Shown here one piece after another: positions 28,032-36,926 of a stretch of 64,000 nucleotides of DNA. Made by a program: the position numbers and the translations under genes. Below the pieces are notes generated by a model. That model saw nothing but the letters and a program-made list of their open reading frames with translations, was not told the DNA's origin and made no database searches. Each line of letters starts with the position of its first letter. The first letter of the stretch is position 1. Origin of the DNA: Nitrospira sp. (GTDB taxonomy: Bacteria > Nitrospirota > Nitrospiria > Nitrospirales > Nitrospiraceae); the NCBI GenBank assembly GCA_024998625.1, contig JACOEL010000003.1:186001-250000 (forward strand), given 5' to 3'.

Positions 28032-29864
28032 TTAGGAAGCGGCGGTCGGGCGGCGTGGCGGACGGCGTCCGCGCCCTCGATACCGATGGGCCGGACCCCG
28101 GCTGACACCGGGCAGACGGATCGTCACCGTGGTCCCTTCGCCGGGCGTACCGGAAATGCCGATACTGCCCTGATGTTCCTCGACGATTTTTTTCACGGTG
28201 GCGAGGCCCAGGCCGGTGCCGGACCGCTTCGTCGTAAAGAACGGCTCGAAGACCTTGTCCACATGTTCGGGAGGAATCGGCGCCCCGTTGTTCTTGATCA
28301 GGATCTGGACTTCCAGATGTCGTCCGGCGCGTTGGTTGCTCATGGAAATAGTCAGGATGCCACCCGGGGTCATCGCCTCGATCGCATTCTTGAAAATGCT
28401 GAGGAAGACCTGCTGCATCTTGGCTTCGTCGGCCCGTACTGGGGCGAGGAGCCCTGCATACTCCTTGACCACTTGAATGCGGGTGGCTTCGAGCTCCGTG
28501 GCCACCACGGTCAACGCATTTTCGACCATTTCCGGAACGCGGCAAAGCCGGCGCATGAGGTCGAGCGGTTTGGCGAAGTCGAGGATTTCGTTGAGAATCG
28601 CTTCGATGCGGATCAGGTCCCGCATGGCATTTTCGACACGGGTTTGGGGATCGAAGTCGAGGATGCCCTCAGCCGTGACCTCCTCCAACTGCGCCCGAAT
28701 CGAGCCTAGCGGTTCACGGATTTCAGTCGCGAGGAAGGCGCTAAACTCTCCGATGGCCGCCTGCCGTTCCTGTTTTCTGATCACCGGTTCCGCCGAGATC
28801 AACGCGGTTGAGCCTGCTGCCGCGTCTGGTGAGCCTTCGGCTTTGGCGGCGCCCGGAGCTGCGGGTGGCGCGGCCTGGAGCAGGTCGACCAACTTGAGAT
28901 TGATCGGTTCGAGCAGGCGGGCATCGGTCACCGCAAACCGGTCCGCTTCTTTCGAGGCTAGCGTGATGGTGCCGCCGACCTGGCCGCGCAGGAAGAAGGG
29001 CAGGACCAGCGACGACTGGAACCGGTCTTTGTACAGATGTTTGTGATCGAGGAAGCGGCCCTGAGTCGAAGCGAGATCGTGATCGACCCGTGGTTTGCGG
29101 TGGCGCACCACCCATCCGGCGGCGGAGGCATCGAGCGTCAGGCGCTGGCCTGCTTTGAGATCCTTTTTCTGGTCTTTCGGGTCGGTCTTTTGCTCTCCGG
29201 CGATCCCGAGCACTTCGACGTTGCCGGCGAGCGGGTCATAGGCTCCGATCCAGGCGCGGTCGAAGGCCAGGGTCTGCCCCAGCTCATTCAGCAGCACGAC
29301 GATTTTTTCCTGGATCTCCGGGGTCGCATGGGAGGTCGGCGCGTTGTAGACATCCGGGGTCGCGATGACCGGTTGCGGCTCCTGCACGACGAGCGGGCGG
29401 CTCAGCAGCACGTTGAGATCGAAGAGGCTGTCCCGTTCGAGCGCCTTGGTAATGTCGTCGCCGGCCTGCTCCAGCATCGTTTTGTCTTTTTTGGCATAGA
29501 CGGCATTGTCTTTCCGGCCGATCACCAAGAAGCCGAAGGTGCGTTGACGGTGGCGGAGCGGCACGCCCAGCAGCGACTTGGCACCCGGCGTGACCAGACG
29601 AAGGCGCATGGTGCGTGAGGCCTCGGGATCGTTGCCGACGGGGACGGAGGTCAGCACCTTCTGCGACGAGAGTGTGCGGACGATCGATTGGACATCCCGG
29701 GGGGTGAATCCACGATGCACCTGTGTCGTGAGCGGTCCCTGCTCCTGGTGGAAAATCGCGACCAGGGCGGCATCGGCGGGTAATCCGTTGACGACGGAGG
29801 TCAAGGTGCGTTGCAGGTGCGTTTCGGCGGCGGTTCTTTTGTCTGATTCGGCTGGGGGACTCAT
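28032..29864 (-). CDS. GAF-containing histidine-kinase-like protein lacking the phospho-acceptor His
   Basis: A 610-residue soluble protein: two GAF-like domains (about 15-160 and 190-330), an Ala/Pro-rich linker, HisKA-like helices and a HATPase domain (about 465-590). In HisKA the expected LAHEIRNPL reads LATEIREPL: the phospho-acceptor His is Thr (about 380). In the HATPase domain the N box Asn (FKNAIEAM) and G2 box (GTGLGL) are kept, but the G1 box DxGxG reads NNGAP. It may bind ATP yet cannot autophosphorylate on His at the usual site, so it could act as a sensor scaffold. It ends in an Arg-rich tail. No partner regulator is adjacent. Confidence 0.82.
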   Translation of the reverse strand: MSPPAESDKRTAAETHLQRTLTSVVNGLPADAALVAIFHQEQGPLTTQVHRGFTPRDVQSIVRTLSSQKVLTSVPVGNDPEASRTMRLRLVTPGAKSLLGVPLRHRQRTFGFLVIGRKDNAVYAKKDKTMLEQAGDDITKALERDSLFDLNVLLSRPLVVQEPQPVIATPDVYNAPTSHATPEIQEKIVVLLNELGQTLAFDRAWIGAYDPLAGNVEVLGIAGEQKTDPKDQKKDLKAGQRLTLDASAAGWVVRHRKPRVDHDLASTQGRFLDHKHLYKDRFQSSLVLPFFLRGQVGGTITLASKEADRFAVTDARLLEPINLKLVDLLQAAPPAAPGAAKAEGSPDAAAGSTALISAEPVIRKQERQAAIGEFSAFLATEIREPLGSIRAQLEEVTAEGILDFDPQTRVENAMRDLIRIEAILNEILDFAKPLDLMRRLCRVPEMVENALTVVATELEATRIQVVKEYAGLLAPVRADEAKMQQVFLSIFKNAIEAMTPGGILTISMSNQRAGRHLEVQILIKNNGAPIPPEHVDKVFEPFFTTKRSGTGLGLATVKKIVEEHQGSIGISGTPGEGTTVTIRLPGVSRGPAHRYRGRGRRPPRRPTAAS

Positions 29865-30102
29865 CGACCTCTATGCAGGATGCTACCGACTACGCAGGGG
29901 GCTACCGACGGTGTTCCGGTATGGATGACTCCGATGGTGAGTCACGGCCCGCAGCATGTTCGGAAAACATGGTGCTCGTTATAGGTTGTGCGCTCTCGGC
30001 GGTGAATAGCGAGCGTCGGGCGGCATTGTAGCAGCCGGATCAAGGTAACTCAAGGAAGAGAAGAGCTTAATGCATATGGCCTACGCAATCAGCGCTTCTC
30101 TG

Positions 30103-30561
30103 TCAGTTCGGGTTGATGATCGTGGGCGGGCGTTGGGAATGATCGTGCCGTTCCACACGGGTATGTTCCACCACCAGGACCATGTTGAGCAGGTTGCTCA
30201 CAAGGCTGATGACGAGCGCGCCCCAGAAGGAGGCGCCGAATCCAACCACGGTAAAGCCTTTGACAAGGGCGGCGGTCAGCTGCAGCAAGAGGGCGTTGAT
30301 CACTACCATGAATAGGCCCAGCGACACGACGATCAGCGGGAGCGCCAGCAGGTAGAGCAGCGGCCGGATCAGCGTATTCAGCACCGTCAGCACGAGCACG
30401 GCTGCCAGACCGGCGCCGAAGCTCTCCGATTCGATGCCGGGCACGATAGTCACGGCGAGAAAGACGGCCAGCCCCATCACCAGCACCCGCGTGACAAAGG
30501 GGCGCACTCCGCCGCTACCGCTCGCGCTGTGCTGGCTTCCCTGCAACTGAAACACTCGCAT
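30103..30561 (-). CDS. Four-TM phage-holin-family (YvlD-like) membrane protein
   Basis: A 152-residue membrane protein with four predicted helices (for example VLVMGLAVFLAVTIVPGIES, VLVLTVLNTLIRPLLYLLAL, LIVVSLGLFMVVINALLLQL, ALVISLVSNLLNMVLVVEH). The core NTLIRPLLYLLALP is typical of the 'phage holin family' / YvlD-like proteins, which are chromosomal and not linked to lysis. Tail hydrophilic. Function unknown. A family B element starts 12 bp upstream of its start codon. Confidence 0.75.
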   Translation of the reverse strand: MRVFQLQGSQHSASGSGGVRPFVTRVLVMGLAVFLAVTIVPGIESESFGAGLAAVLVLTVLNTLIRPLLYLLALPLIVVSLGLFMVVINALLLQLTAALVKGFTVVGFGASFWGALVISLVSNLLNMVLVVEHTRVERHDHSQRPPTIINPN

Positions 30562-30572
30562 ACGATTCTCTC

Positions 30573-30692
30573 AGGATGTTGAAAACGTCCGCCAGCTTCG
30601 TTCTCGCATCATTCAGAGGCTCAACGTACCGAAGCGTACGCCTCGCCTCTTCGTTCGCTGTGGCCTTGCTGAATGGCCGTTTTGAACATCCT
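30573..30692. repeat. Family B palindromic element (B2)
   Basis: AGGATGTTGAAAACG (30573-30587) and CGTTTTGAACATCCT (30678-30692) are perfect inverted ends. The interior shares CCGCCAGC, CGTTCTCGC, CTCAACGTACC, GCGTACGCCTCG and GTGGCCTTGCTGAA with B1. Total 120 bp. It separates two same-strand genes. Confidence 0.75.
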
Positions 30693-30734
30693 CTAGCATT
30701 GCCGCCCTCTCCTCAACCGGCAGCTGTTGGCTAT

Positions 30735-31055
30735 TTATTGTGCCTCTTTGGGCTTGGAGTCCGAGTAGTGGACTTCCGTGGCGGTCAGGCCGTCGGTGCC
30801 CTTCTCGGCTTCGATGACGACCCGGTCGCCCACCTGCGGCGGACTTTTCGGGCGGCGAAGGTTCCGCACCTTGTATTGCGTCTTGTCGGTGATTCGTACC
30901 GAGACCACCTGGCCCTTGGGGGTTTTGACCTCGATGTGGGTCGCGTCGATGGCGGCCACGACGCCGAGCACATGCTGTCCGCTCCCATGGGCGGCCACCA
31001 CGGCCGGGGCGCAGAGCAGAAGGAACGCCGCAATGAAGAGTCGAAGGAATGTCAC
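30735..31055 (-). CDS. Small periplasmic beta-barrel protein (DUF5666-like)
   Basis: A 106-residue protein with a signal peptide (to about 24, VVAAHG) followed by one small beta-barrel: VLGVVAAIDATHIEVKTPKG, VSVRITDKTQYKVRN, VGDRVVIEA and ATEVHYSD. This strand pattern is like DUF5666/OB-type domains, which are often found with metal or redox proteins. GTG 31055 is preceded by AAAGGA and opens the signal peptide, so it is preferred to an upstream start. It lies 22 bp after the cytochrome c gene, same strand, so probably one operon. Confidence 0.6.
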   Translation of the reverse strand: MTFLRLFIAAFLLLCAPAVVAAHGSGQHVLGVVAAIDATHIEVKTPKGQVVSVRITDKTQYKVRNLRRPKSPPQVGDRVVIEAEKGTDGLTATEVHYSDSKPKEAQ

Positions 31056-31077
31056 GGGTCGTCCTTTCGTTGACGAA

Positions 31078-31695
31078 TTAATGATGATGCGATCCGGCGG
31101 CCTTGGAGGCTGCGGCGTCGTCACCGCCCAGAAACTGGTCGAACAGGGCTTCTTCCTGGAGTTCTTTCTTGGTCTTTGGATTCAAGTCGGCCATTTCCTG
31201 CAATTCTTCTTCGGTCAGGCTGGGAAGATGGCGGATGAAATGCACGAGTTGCCAGCTGCCGCTGTCCTTGGCAGGATCGCCGGTGCCCCAACCGGGCATG
31301 GCGGTGAAGCGAATGCCGTGCTGAATGATGAAAAACAATTCTCCGTCCGACATGGTCTGCGTGTCCCGTAGGCGAAGGTCCGGCGCTTTGGGGTAGACGT
31401 TCCTGCCGATCACGGTCTGACCGCTGCCGTTGTTGGCATGGCACGAGGCGCAATGGTCGGCGAAGTGGGCGCGGGCTTCCTTCATGAGCTCCTGCGTGAC
31501 GGGCAGGGGGTTGCGGAGTTGCCGATTCTCATACGGAATGGCCAGGTGCCGGAGTTGCCTGGCGATCAGCACCTCCAGCTCGTTCGGGTCGGCCTTGGCG
31601 CTAAAGCCGGTGCTGTAGGACTGATACCCGAACCACCCGATGATTCCCAGGGTGGCGAGGAAACCAATCATCAATAGTCCGCACAATTTCTTCAT
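31078..31695 (-). CDS. Mono-heme c-type cytochrome, membrane-anchored
   Basis: A 205-residue protein with an N-terminal transmembrane/uncleaved signal segment (MKKLCGLLMIGFLATLGIIG) and one class I cytochrome c domain: heme motif CASCH in HFADHCASCHANNGSG (about 95-99) and the distal Met in RFTAMPGWG (about 145). Tail ends in GSHHH, a possible metal-binding end. It would carry electrons at the periplasmic face of the inner membrane; partner unknown. The Met at 31695 begins the hydrophobic segment; a longer in-frame start adds 14 polar residues. The DUF5666-like gene follows. Confidence 0.87.
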   Translation of the reverse strand: MKKLCGLLMIGFLATLGIIGWFGYQSYSTGFSAKADPNELEVLIARQLRHLAIPYENRQLRNPLPVTQELMKEARAHFADHCASCHANNGSGQTVIGRNVYPKAPDLRLRDTQTMSDGELFFIIQHGIRFTAMPGWGTGDPAKDSGSWQLVHFIRHLPSLTEEELQEMADLNPKTKKELQEEALFDQFLGGDDAAASKAAGSHHH

Positions 31696-31802
31696 CAGAG
31701 ACAGACTTTCCCCTTTAGGCGCAACGCCTATCCACACTATACAGTCTCGCTCAAATGAATGCCAATGACGCCGGTGTTCGAGCGGCGGCGTCTCGAGTGT
31801 AT

Positions 31803-32615
31803 CTAGGCAGCTGGTGTAGCAGGCGTGAGCAGGCGTAGGAATAGGACAGCGGTGATCGGCACATACATCAGAAGACCGGTGGTGCCTTGAAGGGTTTCGC
31901 CGATCCAGAACGTCATGGCCAGGTTAAATGCCAGCACTCCATAATAGAGCCCGCCGCCCAACAGCAGGCGATGCGTGGTTGAAGGGCGGTGTTGCGGCAA
32001 GGGCTGGTCGAGCCGCCGGTCTAGTGGGAAGTAGATCAACAGGGAGATGGCGCCGACGACCGCCCAGCCGGCATAGTTTGCCATTGGCACACCGAAATGC
32101 ACGCCAGGGTCCGGGTAATAGTAAATCTTACCCAGAAACCAACGGTCACCTCGCAATGCGACCGGATCGATCACCATATCGATGAAGGCGAAGAACAGCA
32201 CGGTCAGGGCAAACACCGGCCAACTCGTCCGGAACGGCAGATCGAACTTCAGATCGGGAAGCCGTGGTGCCGTGTCGGTGTTGGCGCCTGCCCGTATTGG
32301 CAAGAGGAACAATAGGGCCAGGCAATAACTGGCGAACAGCAGGAAGGAAAACGAGATCGAATCCATGAAGGGGATGTTGGAGAAATAGAGCTCCTGCCCG
32401 ACCGTCGAGCCGTTGTAGAAGTACCAGCCGAAGGGCATGCCGTTGCGGGTGGACGAATATTCGCAAACGAAGGCGGTGATCCAGCTGATGAGCCAGAATC
32501 GCCAGGTCCGCGGCCAGCCGATGAGCGCAATGGCTGACACCAGAAATGCGGCAAGGAAGGCAAAGACGTAGGGGCGGAGGAGCAGTGTTTTGAGGAGTAG
32601 GGTTGGAATTTCCAC
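31803..32615 (-). CDS. Carotenoid biosynthesis membrane protein (CruF/DUF422-like)
   Basis: A 270-residue protein with seven or so transmembrane helices. Conserved family words include SWITAFVCEYSSTRNGMPFG, YFSNIPFMDSISFSFL, DMVIDPVALRG and GVHFGVPMANYAGW, typical of PF04240 carotenoid hydratases such as CruF (gamma-carotene 1',2'-hydratase). It adds water to the psi end of acyclic carotenoids; the acidic residues in FIDMVIDP are part of the proposed site. GTG start 32615. It sits next to HpnA-like and prenyl-synthase genes, a terpenoid neighbourhood. Confidence 0.82.
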   Translation of the reverse strand: MEIPTLLLKTLLLRPYVFAFLAAFLVSAIALIGWPRTWRFWLISWITAFVCEYSSTRNGMPFGWYFYNGSTVGQELYFSNIPFMDSISFSFLLFASYCLALLFLLPIRAGANTDTAPRLPDLKFDLPFRTSWPVFALTVLFFAFIDMVIDPVALRGDRWFLGKIYYYPDPGVHFGVPMANYAGWAVVGAISLLIYFPLDRRLDQPLPQHRPSTTHRLLLGGGLYYGVLAFNLAMTFWIGETLQGTTGLLMYVPITAVLFLRLLTPATPAA

Positions 32616-32631
32616 CGTCGCGGGCCTTGAT

Positions 32632-32717
32632 CGTCAACCGTCATTCGTCAAACGGGACCGTAATTGCTGACCGATATTCTTTCTCGATCGGCACGATTGA
32701 CGGATGACGAGTGACGT
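32632..32717. repeat. Family A inverted heptamer array (A2)
   Basis: CGTCAAC-CGTCATT-CGTCAAA (32632-32652), 44-bp spacer, TTGACGG-ATGACGA-GTGACGT (32697-32717). The two arrays are inverted with respect to each other. Confidence 0.7.
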
Positions 32718-32730
32718 GGCACGGCTGCAT

Positions 32731-33714
32731 TTACACGTAGCCATGTGATCGGAACCACCGTACCGCTTTTTCCAAAGCAACCTCGACCGGCGTTTGTGGC
32801 AGGCCGAGTTCCCGGATCGCTTTGCCGCAGTCGTAATGCATCTTGTATTTGGCCATCTTCACGCCTTCGAGCGGAATGCGCGGAGGCGCCCCCGTAAGAT
32901 TCGAGATCCACTGATTCGCATAGGCCAGCGGCAGAATGGCGAGGCGCGGCAACTTGATGGTCGGAGCCTTCACGCCCGTAATCCGACTGAGGATCTGGAA
33001 CACTTCATTGAGGAGCAGATTCTTGTTGCCGAGAATGTAGCGTTCGCCCTGCCGGCCCTTCTGCATGGCGAGCAGGTGGCCTTGGGCCACGTCGTCCACG
33101 TCGATCAGGTTCATGCCGGTTTCGATGTAGGCGGGCATCCGGCCCTTCATGAAGTCCACGATGATCTGCCCGGTGGGGGTGGGCTTCACGTCCGCTTCCC
33201 CGACCGGCGCGCTGGGGTTCACGATCACGACCGGCAGGCCTTCGCGCGCGAGTTTCAGCACTTCCTGCTCGGCCAGATATTTTGAACGTTTGTAATGGCC
33301 GGCCATCTGCTCCAGCGACACCGGCGTCTCTTCTGTTCCCAGCCCCCCGCCCGGCGGCAGGCCGATCGCGCCGATGGTGCTGCAATAGACGGTCCGTTCG
33401 ATGCCGACCTCGCGGGCTGCCTCCAGCAGGGTTCTTGTGCCGGTGACGTTGATGTCGTAGAAGATCGACGGGTCTTTCGCCCAGAGGGCATAATGCGCCG
33501 CCACATGGTAGAGGTGCCGGCAACCGGTGAGGGCGCGCCGCAGCGACTCGGGGTTGCGCAGGTCTCCATCCACCTGCTCGACGGGGAGTCCGGTGAGGTT
33601 TTGGAGGTCTGCACCTTTTCGAGCGAGCACGCGGACTTCGACCCCGCGCTTGACCAGGGCGCGCGCCACAGCCCCGCCGACAAAACCCGTTGCGCCGGTG
33701 ACGAGAGCTTTCAT
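32731..33714 (-). CDS. hpnA: NAD-dependent epimerase, hopanoid-associated (HpnA-like)
   Basis: A 327-residue extended short-chain dehydrogenase: Rossmann motif VTGATGFVGGAVARAL at the N-terminus, CSTIGAIGLPPGG, the catalytic YKRSK (Tyr about 142, Lys 146), and INPSAPVG-like NPSAPVGEADVKPTPTG. The NPSAPVGxxDxKPTPTG run is characteristic of hopanoid-associated sugar epimerases (HpnA). These act on nucleotide sugars or steps linked to hopanoid side chains. It lies between the carotenoid gene and the prenyl synthase gene, all on the minus strand, but squalene-hopene cyclase is not in the window. Confidence 0.83.
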   Translation of the reverse strand: MKALVTGATGFVGGAVARALVKRGVEVRVLARKGADLQNLTGLPVEQVDGDLRNPESLRRALTGCRHLYHVAAHYALWAKDPSIFYDINVTGTRTLLEAAREVGIERTVYCSTIGAIGLPPGGGLGTEETPVSLEQMAGHYKRSKYLAEQEVLKLAREGLPVVIVNPSAPVGEADVKPTPTGQIIVDFMKGRMPAYIETGMNLIDVDDVAQGHLLAMQKGRQGERYILGNKNLLLNEVFQILSRITGVKAPTIKLPRLAILPLAYANQWISNLTGAPPRIPLEGVKMAKYKMHYDCGKAIRELGLPQTPVEVALEKAVRWFRSHGYV

Positions 33715-33721
33715 GGGGAAG

Positions 33722-33818
33722 ACGTAAAAGGAGAAACGTGAAAGGTGAAAGGTATGTTGGGAGAGATGATGGTCTGGAAGAGGGGGTCGCGTTTCACGTC
33801 TTACGTTTCACGCCTCAC
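33722..33818. repeat. Family A inverted heptamer array (A3)
   Basis: ACGTAAA-AGGAGAA-ACGTGAA-AGGTGAA-AGGTATG (33722-33756), 34-bp spacer, GTTTCAC-GTCTTAC-GTTTCAC-GCCTCAC (33791-33818). The left array lies directly before the hpnA start (minus strand), the right array 2 bp after the stop of the prenyl synthase gene. Confidence 0.75.
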
Positions 33819-33820
33819 GG

Positions 33821-34744
33821 TTAATTTTTCCGCGAGGTGATGTAGCGAGCCAACTCACGGAGTGGATCGGCTTTTGTGCCGAAGGAGGCGAGCCGGTCGT
33901 TGGCGCGGGTCACACAATCTTCCGCCAGTCGCTTGGCTCCCTCGACGCCGTAAAACGTCGGATAGGTTTTTTTGCCGCGTTGGGCGTCGGTGTTGGGATT
34001 CTTGCCGAGTTCCTCGCGCGTGCCGGTGACGTTCAGCACATCGTCGGCGATTTGGAAGGCCAGGCCGATCTGTTCGGCATAGAAAGTCAGGTCGTCGAGT
34101 TGTGCGGGCGTTGCCCCGGCGGTGATCGCCCCCATCCGCACGGCGGCTCGAATCAGCATGCCGGTCTTGTGCTTGTGGATGGACTGCAACGTGGCGAGGT
34201 CGATGTCTTTATTCTCGGCTTGAATGTCGAGGACTTGACCGCCGACCATCCCGACATTGCCGGACCCGACGGCCAGTTCCCGGATCAGTTGGACCTGACG
34301 CGCGGCATCGAGACTGTGCTCGGCATTCGCACGGGCGCAGAGTTCAAACGCCATGGTCAGCAGGGCGTCGCCGGCCAGGATCGCCATCGCTTCGCCGTAG
34401 ACTTTGTGGTTGGTCGGTTTCCCGCGGCGAAAATCGTCGTTGTCCATCGCCGGGAGATCGTCGTGAATGAGGGAATAGGTGTGGATCAATTCCAGTGAAG
34501 ACGCGACGGGCAAAACGGCCTTGCCTGCATGGCCGACCGCTTCGGCTGCGGCGATGGCCAGAATGGGCCGGACCCGCTTCCCGCCTGCGAACAGGCTGTA
34601 CCGCATGCTCTCATGCAGCGTTGTGGGCATGGTCTCGGCACTCGGAATGACCGATTGCAGATACTGATCCACCTCCTCGCGTTTCCGTTCGAGGTACTGG
34701 CGGATGTCCAGACCGGTCGGGGTCAGTTGGCCCGTGGGGCTCAT
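33821..34744 (-). CDS. ispA: Polyprenyl (farnesyl/geranylgeranyl) diphosphate synthase
   Basis: A 307-residue trans-prenyltransferase with both Asp-rich motifs: FARM in HDDLPAMDNDDFRRGKP and SARM in FQIADDVLNVTG, plus GGKRVRP (IPP-binding) and KTGMLIRAA. It condenses IPP with allylic diphosphates to make FPP or GGPP, the precursor of hopanoids and carotenoids. The frame stays open far upstream, but MSPTGQLTPTGLD at 34744 fits the family N-terminus. Chain length cannot be read with certainty; the residues before FARM (ELIHTYSLIHDD) resemble bacterial IspA. Same-strand neighbours are hpnA- and cruF-like genes. Confidence 0.88.
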   Translation of the reverse strand: MSPTGQLTPTGLDIRQYLERKREEVDQYLQSVIPSAETMPTTLHESMRYSLFAGGKRVRPILAIAAAEAVGHAGKAVLPVASSLELIHTYSLIHDDLPAMDNDDFRRGKPTNHKVYGEAMAILAGDALLTMAFELCARANAEHSLDAARQVQLIRELAVGSGNVGMVGGQVLDIQAENKDIDLATLQSIHKHKTGMLIRAAVRMGAITAGATPAQLDDLTFYAEQIGLAFQIADDVLNVTGTREELGKNPNTDAQRGKKTYPTFYGVEGAKRLAEDCVTRANDRLASFGTKADPLRELARYITSRKN

Positions 34745-34830
34745 GCCGGAGTGCTCAGGGGGCTGTGCGTCTTCATGTGCGCGAGAGAGTAACAAAGGGG
34801 TTCGGGGAGTGTCAAACGGGGGAGGGGGGA

Positions 34831-34927
34831 AGAAGGGATGCCGGGGGCCCTCCGTGCTCGCGGAACGCGCGGCCTCAGAAGGCTCTCGTTCGACGCGCGC
34901 AGTTGGAGGGCCCCCGGCACCCCTTCT
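34831..34927. repeat. Family C palindromic element (C2)
   Basis: Arms AGAAGGGATGCCGGGGGCCC... (34831-34853) and GGAGGGCCCCCGGCACCCC... (34905-34927) enclose the core TGCTCGCGGAACGCGCGGCC / TCAGAAGGCTCTCGTTCGAC / GCGCGCAG (about 34854-34902). This is the best-preserved copy and the reference for the core. Confidence 0.7.
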
Positions 34928-35303
34928 TGAGGGAGTCAAGAAAACAAGCAAGCTTGGAAGGATCGTCACCATGTTTGGAGAGGGGTAGGGGCGGCGTGCG
35001 CAATCGTGACGCTCGTTATTCCTCGCGTCGCGCACCTCGCGGAACGCGCGCCCTAGGAAGGGCCTCGCTTGGGTGAATGGCACGTCTCGGCGTGCTAGTG
35101 GGTTGGGTGGGTAAGAAGGTTGCGCGCAGTTGAGGATTGCTGGACACCGCCCCCTGTGGCAATAAGGTTGGGGCCGGCTTGGAGGGTCGGGAAGATGAGT
35201 TGGATGAATGAAAAGGAGATGCATCTGCGTTGATAGCGGCCTTGGTTGATTTCCCGATGGGAAAGGGGTATCCCTCAGCGGCGATGAGCCATCGGAACGT
35301 CCT
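34928..35303. other. Intergenic region with a partial family C core (35036-35072)
   Basis: No gene seen. CTCGCGGAACGCGCGCCCTA, then GGAAGGGCCTCGCTTGG (35036-35072) is a degenerate family C core without clear arms. The rest up to the mod start is unremarkable. Confidence 0.5.
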
Positions 35304-36923
35304 ATGCCCACATTGAATTGGATTGGGAAAGAAGCGGTGGTCAATCACCACCGGCAGGTGCCGTTTCACTTGCTGAAAGACGTGCCCGATCTCGCCTGCG
35401 GCGAGCCGGGCGCGGGGAACCTCATTGTGCAGGGCGACAACCTCGTCGCGCTCAAGGCGCTCCTGCCCTATTACGCGGGCCAGGTGAAGTGCATTTACAT
35501 CGACCCGCCGTACAACACGGGCAACGAGAATTGGGTCTACAACGACAATGTGAACAGCCCGTTAATGCGAGAGTGGCTGGGCAAGGTTGTTGGCAAAGAG
35601 GGTGAGACGCTCGATCGTCACGACCGCTGGCTCTGCATGATGTACCCGAGGCTCGCGCTGTTGCGGCAGTTTCTGCGTGAAGATGGCGCGATCTTTATCA
35701 GTCTCGACGACAACGAGATTCATGCGGTGCGCTATGCAATGGATGAAATCTTTGGTCCCGACACCTTCATCACTACCGTGTTGTGGCAGAAGGTGTATTC
35801 CCCGAAGAATTCGGCGCGTCACTTTTCCGAAGATCACGACTATATAGTCGTTTATGCCAAGAACGCAGACGTGTGGAAACCGAACCTGGTCCCTCGAAGC
35901 GAAGACCAGGATTCTGCATACAAAAACCGAGACAATGATCCACGAGGGGCTTGGAAGACCAGCGATCTCTCGGCAAGGAACTTCTACAGCCAAGGAACGT
36001 ACGAGATTCATTGTCCCTCTGGTCGTGTCATCCCTCATCCCCCGAAGGGAATGTATTGGCGGGTCTCAAAGGAGAAGTTCGCTGAACTTGACCAAGATAA
36101 GCGAATTTGGTGGGGGAAAACGGGCAACTCGATTCCTCAACTAAAGAGATTCTTGTCCGAAGTGAAGCAAGGCGTTGTCCCGCAAACGATGTGGTTCTAC
36201 GGTGATGTTGGCCACACCCAGGATGCAAAGAAAGAGCTGCTACAGCTCGTCGAGTTTCCTGATTCAGAATCTGTTTTTGTCACACCAAAGCCCACGCGAT
36301 TGATCGAGCGAATAGTCCAAATTGCTACTAGCCCAGGAGATTTGGTCCTCGACTCCTTCGCTGGTTCTGGCACAACCGGCCATGCGGTTCTGAAGCTTAA
36401 TCAAGCCATGGTGGATCAGGCGCCGCGCCGCTTTATCCTCGTCGAGATAGAAGCGAAGATCGCAAGGCAAGTTACTACTGAGCGTGTGCGGCGCGCTGCA
36501 TCCGGCTATGCAAATACGAATGGTGAGAATGTGGAAGCTCTCGGCGGTGGGTTCCGCTACTGCGAACTCGGCGAGTCACTGTTTGATGAGAGCGGCAAGA
36601 TCCGTGAGACCGTGAGCTTTGCCGATTTGGCAAGGCATGTCTATTTCACCGAAACGGGCGAGCCCTTGCCGCGTGGGCGCGTGACCAAGTCGCCGTTCCT
36701 GGGTGAGTGTCGCGGCGTGGGGGTCTATCTGCTCTACAACGGCATCCTTGACGATAAAAGTGCTCAAGGAGGCAACGTGCTGACCCGCGCAGTGTTGGCG
36801 AAGCTTCCGAAATTCGACGGGCAGAAAGTGATCTATTGCGCCGGTTGCCTGTTGGGGAAAGACCGGCTGCAGGCGGAGCGGATTCTGATCAGGCAGACGC
36901 CCTACGAGATCAAGGTGAGTTGA
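35304..36923 (+). CDS. Type III restriction-modification methyltransferase (Mod)
   Basis: A 539-residue adenine-N6/cytosine-N4 DNA methyltransferase of the beta class: motif IV DPPYNTGNENWVYNDN comes first (about 72-87), and motif I VLDSFAGSGTTGHAVL later (about 349-364). The middle (about 160-310, including YSPKNSARHFSEDHDY and GMYWRVSKEKF) is the target-recognition region; its DNA is visibly more AT-rich and differs in codon choice from flanking genes, as in mosaic type III mod genes. It methylates one strand of an asymmetric site. The ORF6N gene follows by 3 bp and the helicase-nuclease subunit after that. Confidence 0.9.
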   Translation: MPTLNWIGKEAVVNHHRQVPFHLLKDVPDLACGEPGAGNLIVQGDNLVALKALLPYYAGQVKCIYIDPPYNTGNENWVYNDNVNSPLMREWLGKVVGKEGETLDRHDRWLCMMYPRLALLRQFLREDGAIFISLDDNEIHAVRYAMDEIFGPDTFITTVLWQKVYSPKNSARHFSEDHDYIVVYAKNADVWKPNLVPRSEDQDSAYKNRDNDPRGAWKTSDLSARNFYSQGTYEIHCPSGRVIPHPPKGMYWRVSKEKFAELDQDKRIWWGKTGNSIPQLKRFLSEVKQGVVPQTMWFYGDVGHTQDAKKELLQLVEFPDSESVFVTPKPTRLIERIVQIATSPGDLVLDSFAGSGTTGHAVLKLNQAMVDQAPRRFILVEIEAKIARQVTTERVRRAASGYANTNGENVEALGGGFRYCELGESLFDESGKIRETVSFADLARHVYFTETGEPLPRGRVTKSPFLGECRGVGVYLLYNGILDDKSAQGGNVLTRAVLAKLPKFDGQKVIYCAGCLLGKDRLQAERILIRQTPYEIKVS

Positions 36924-36926
36924 AGC

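Noticed and set aside
30103-30561. Prophage holin
   Set aside because: The 'phage holin family' name is historical; no lysis or phage genes are nearby.
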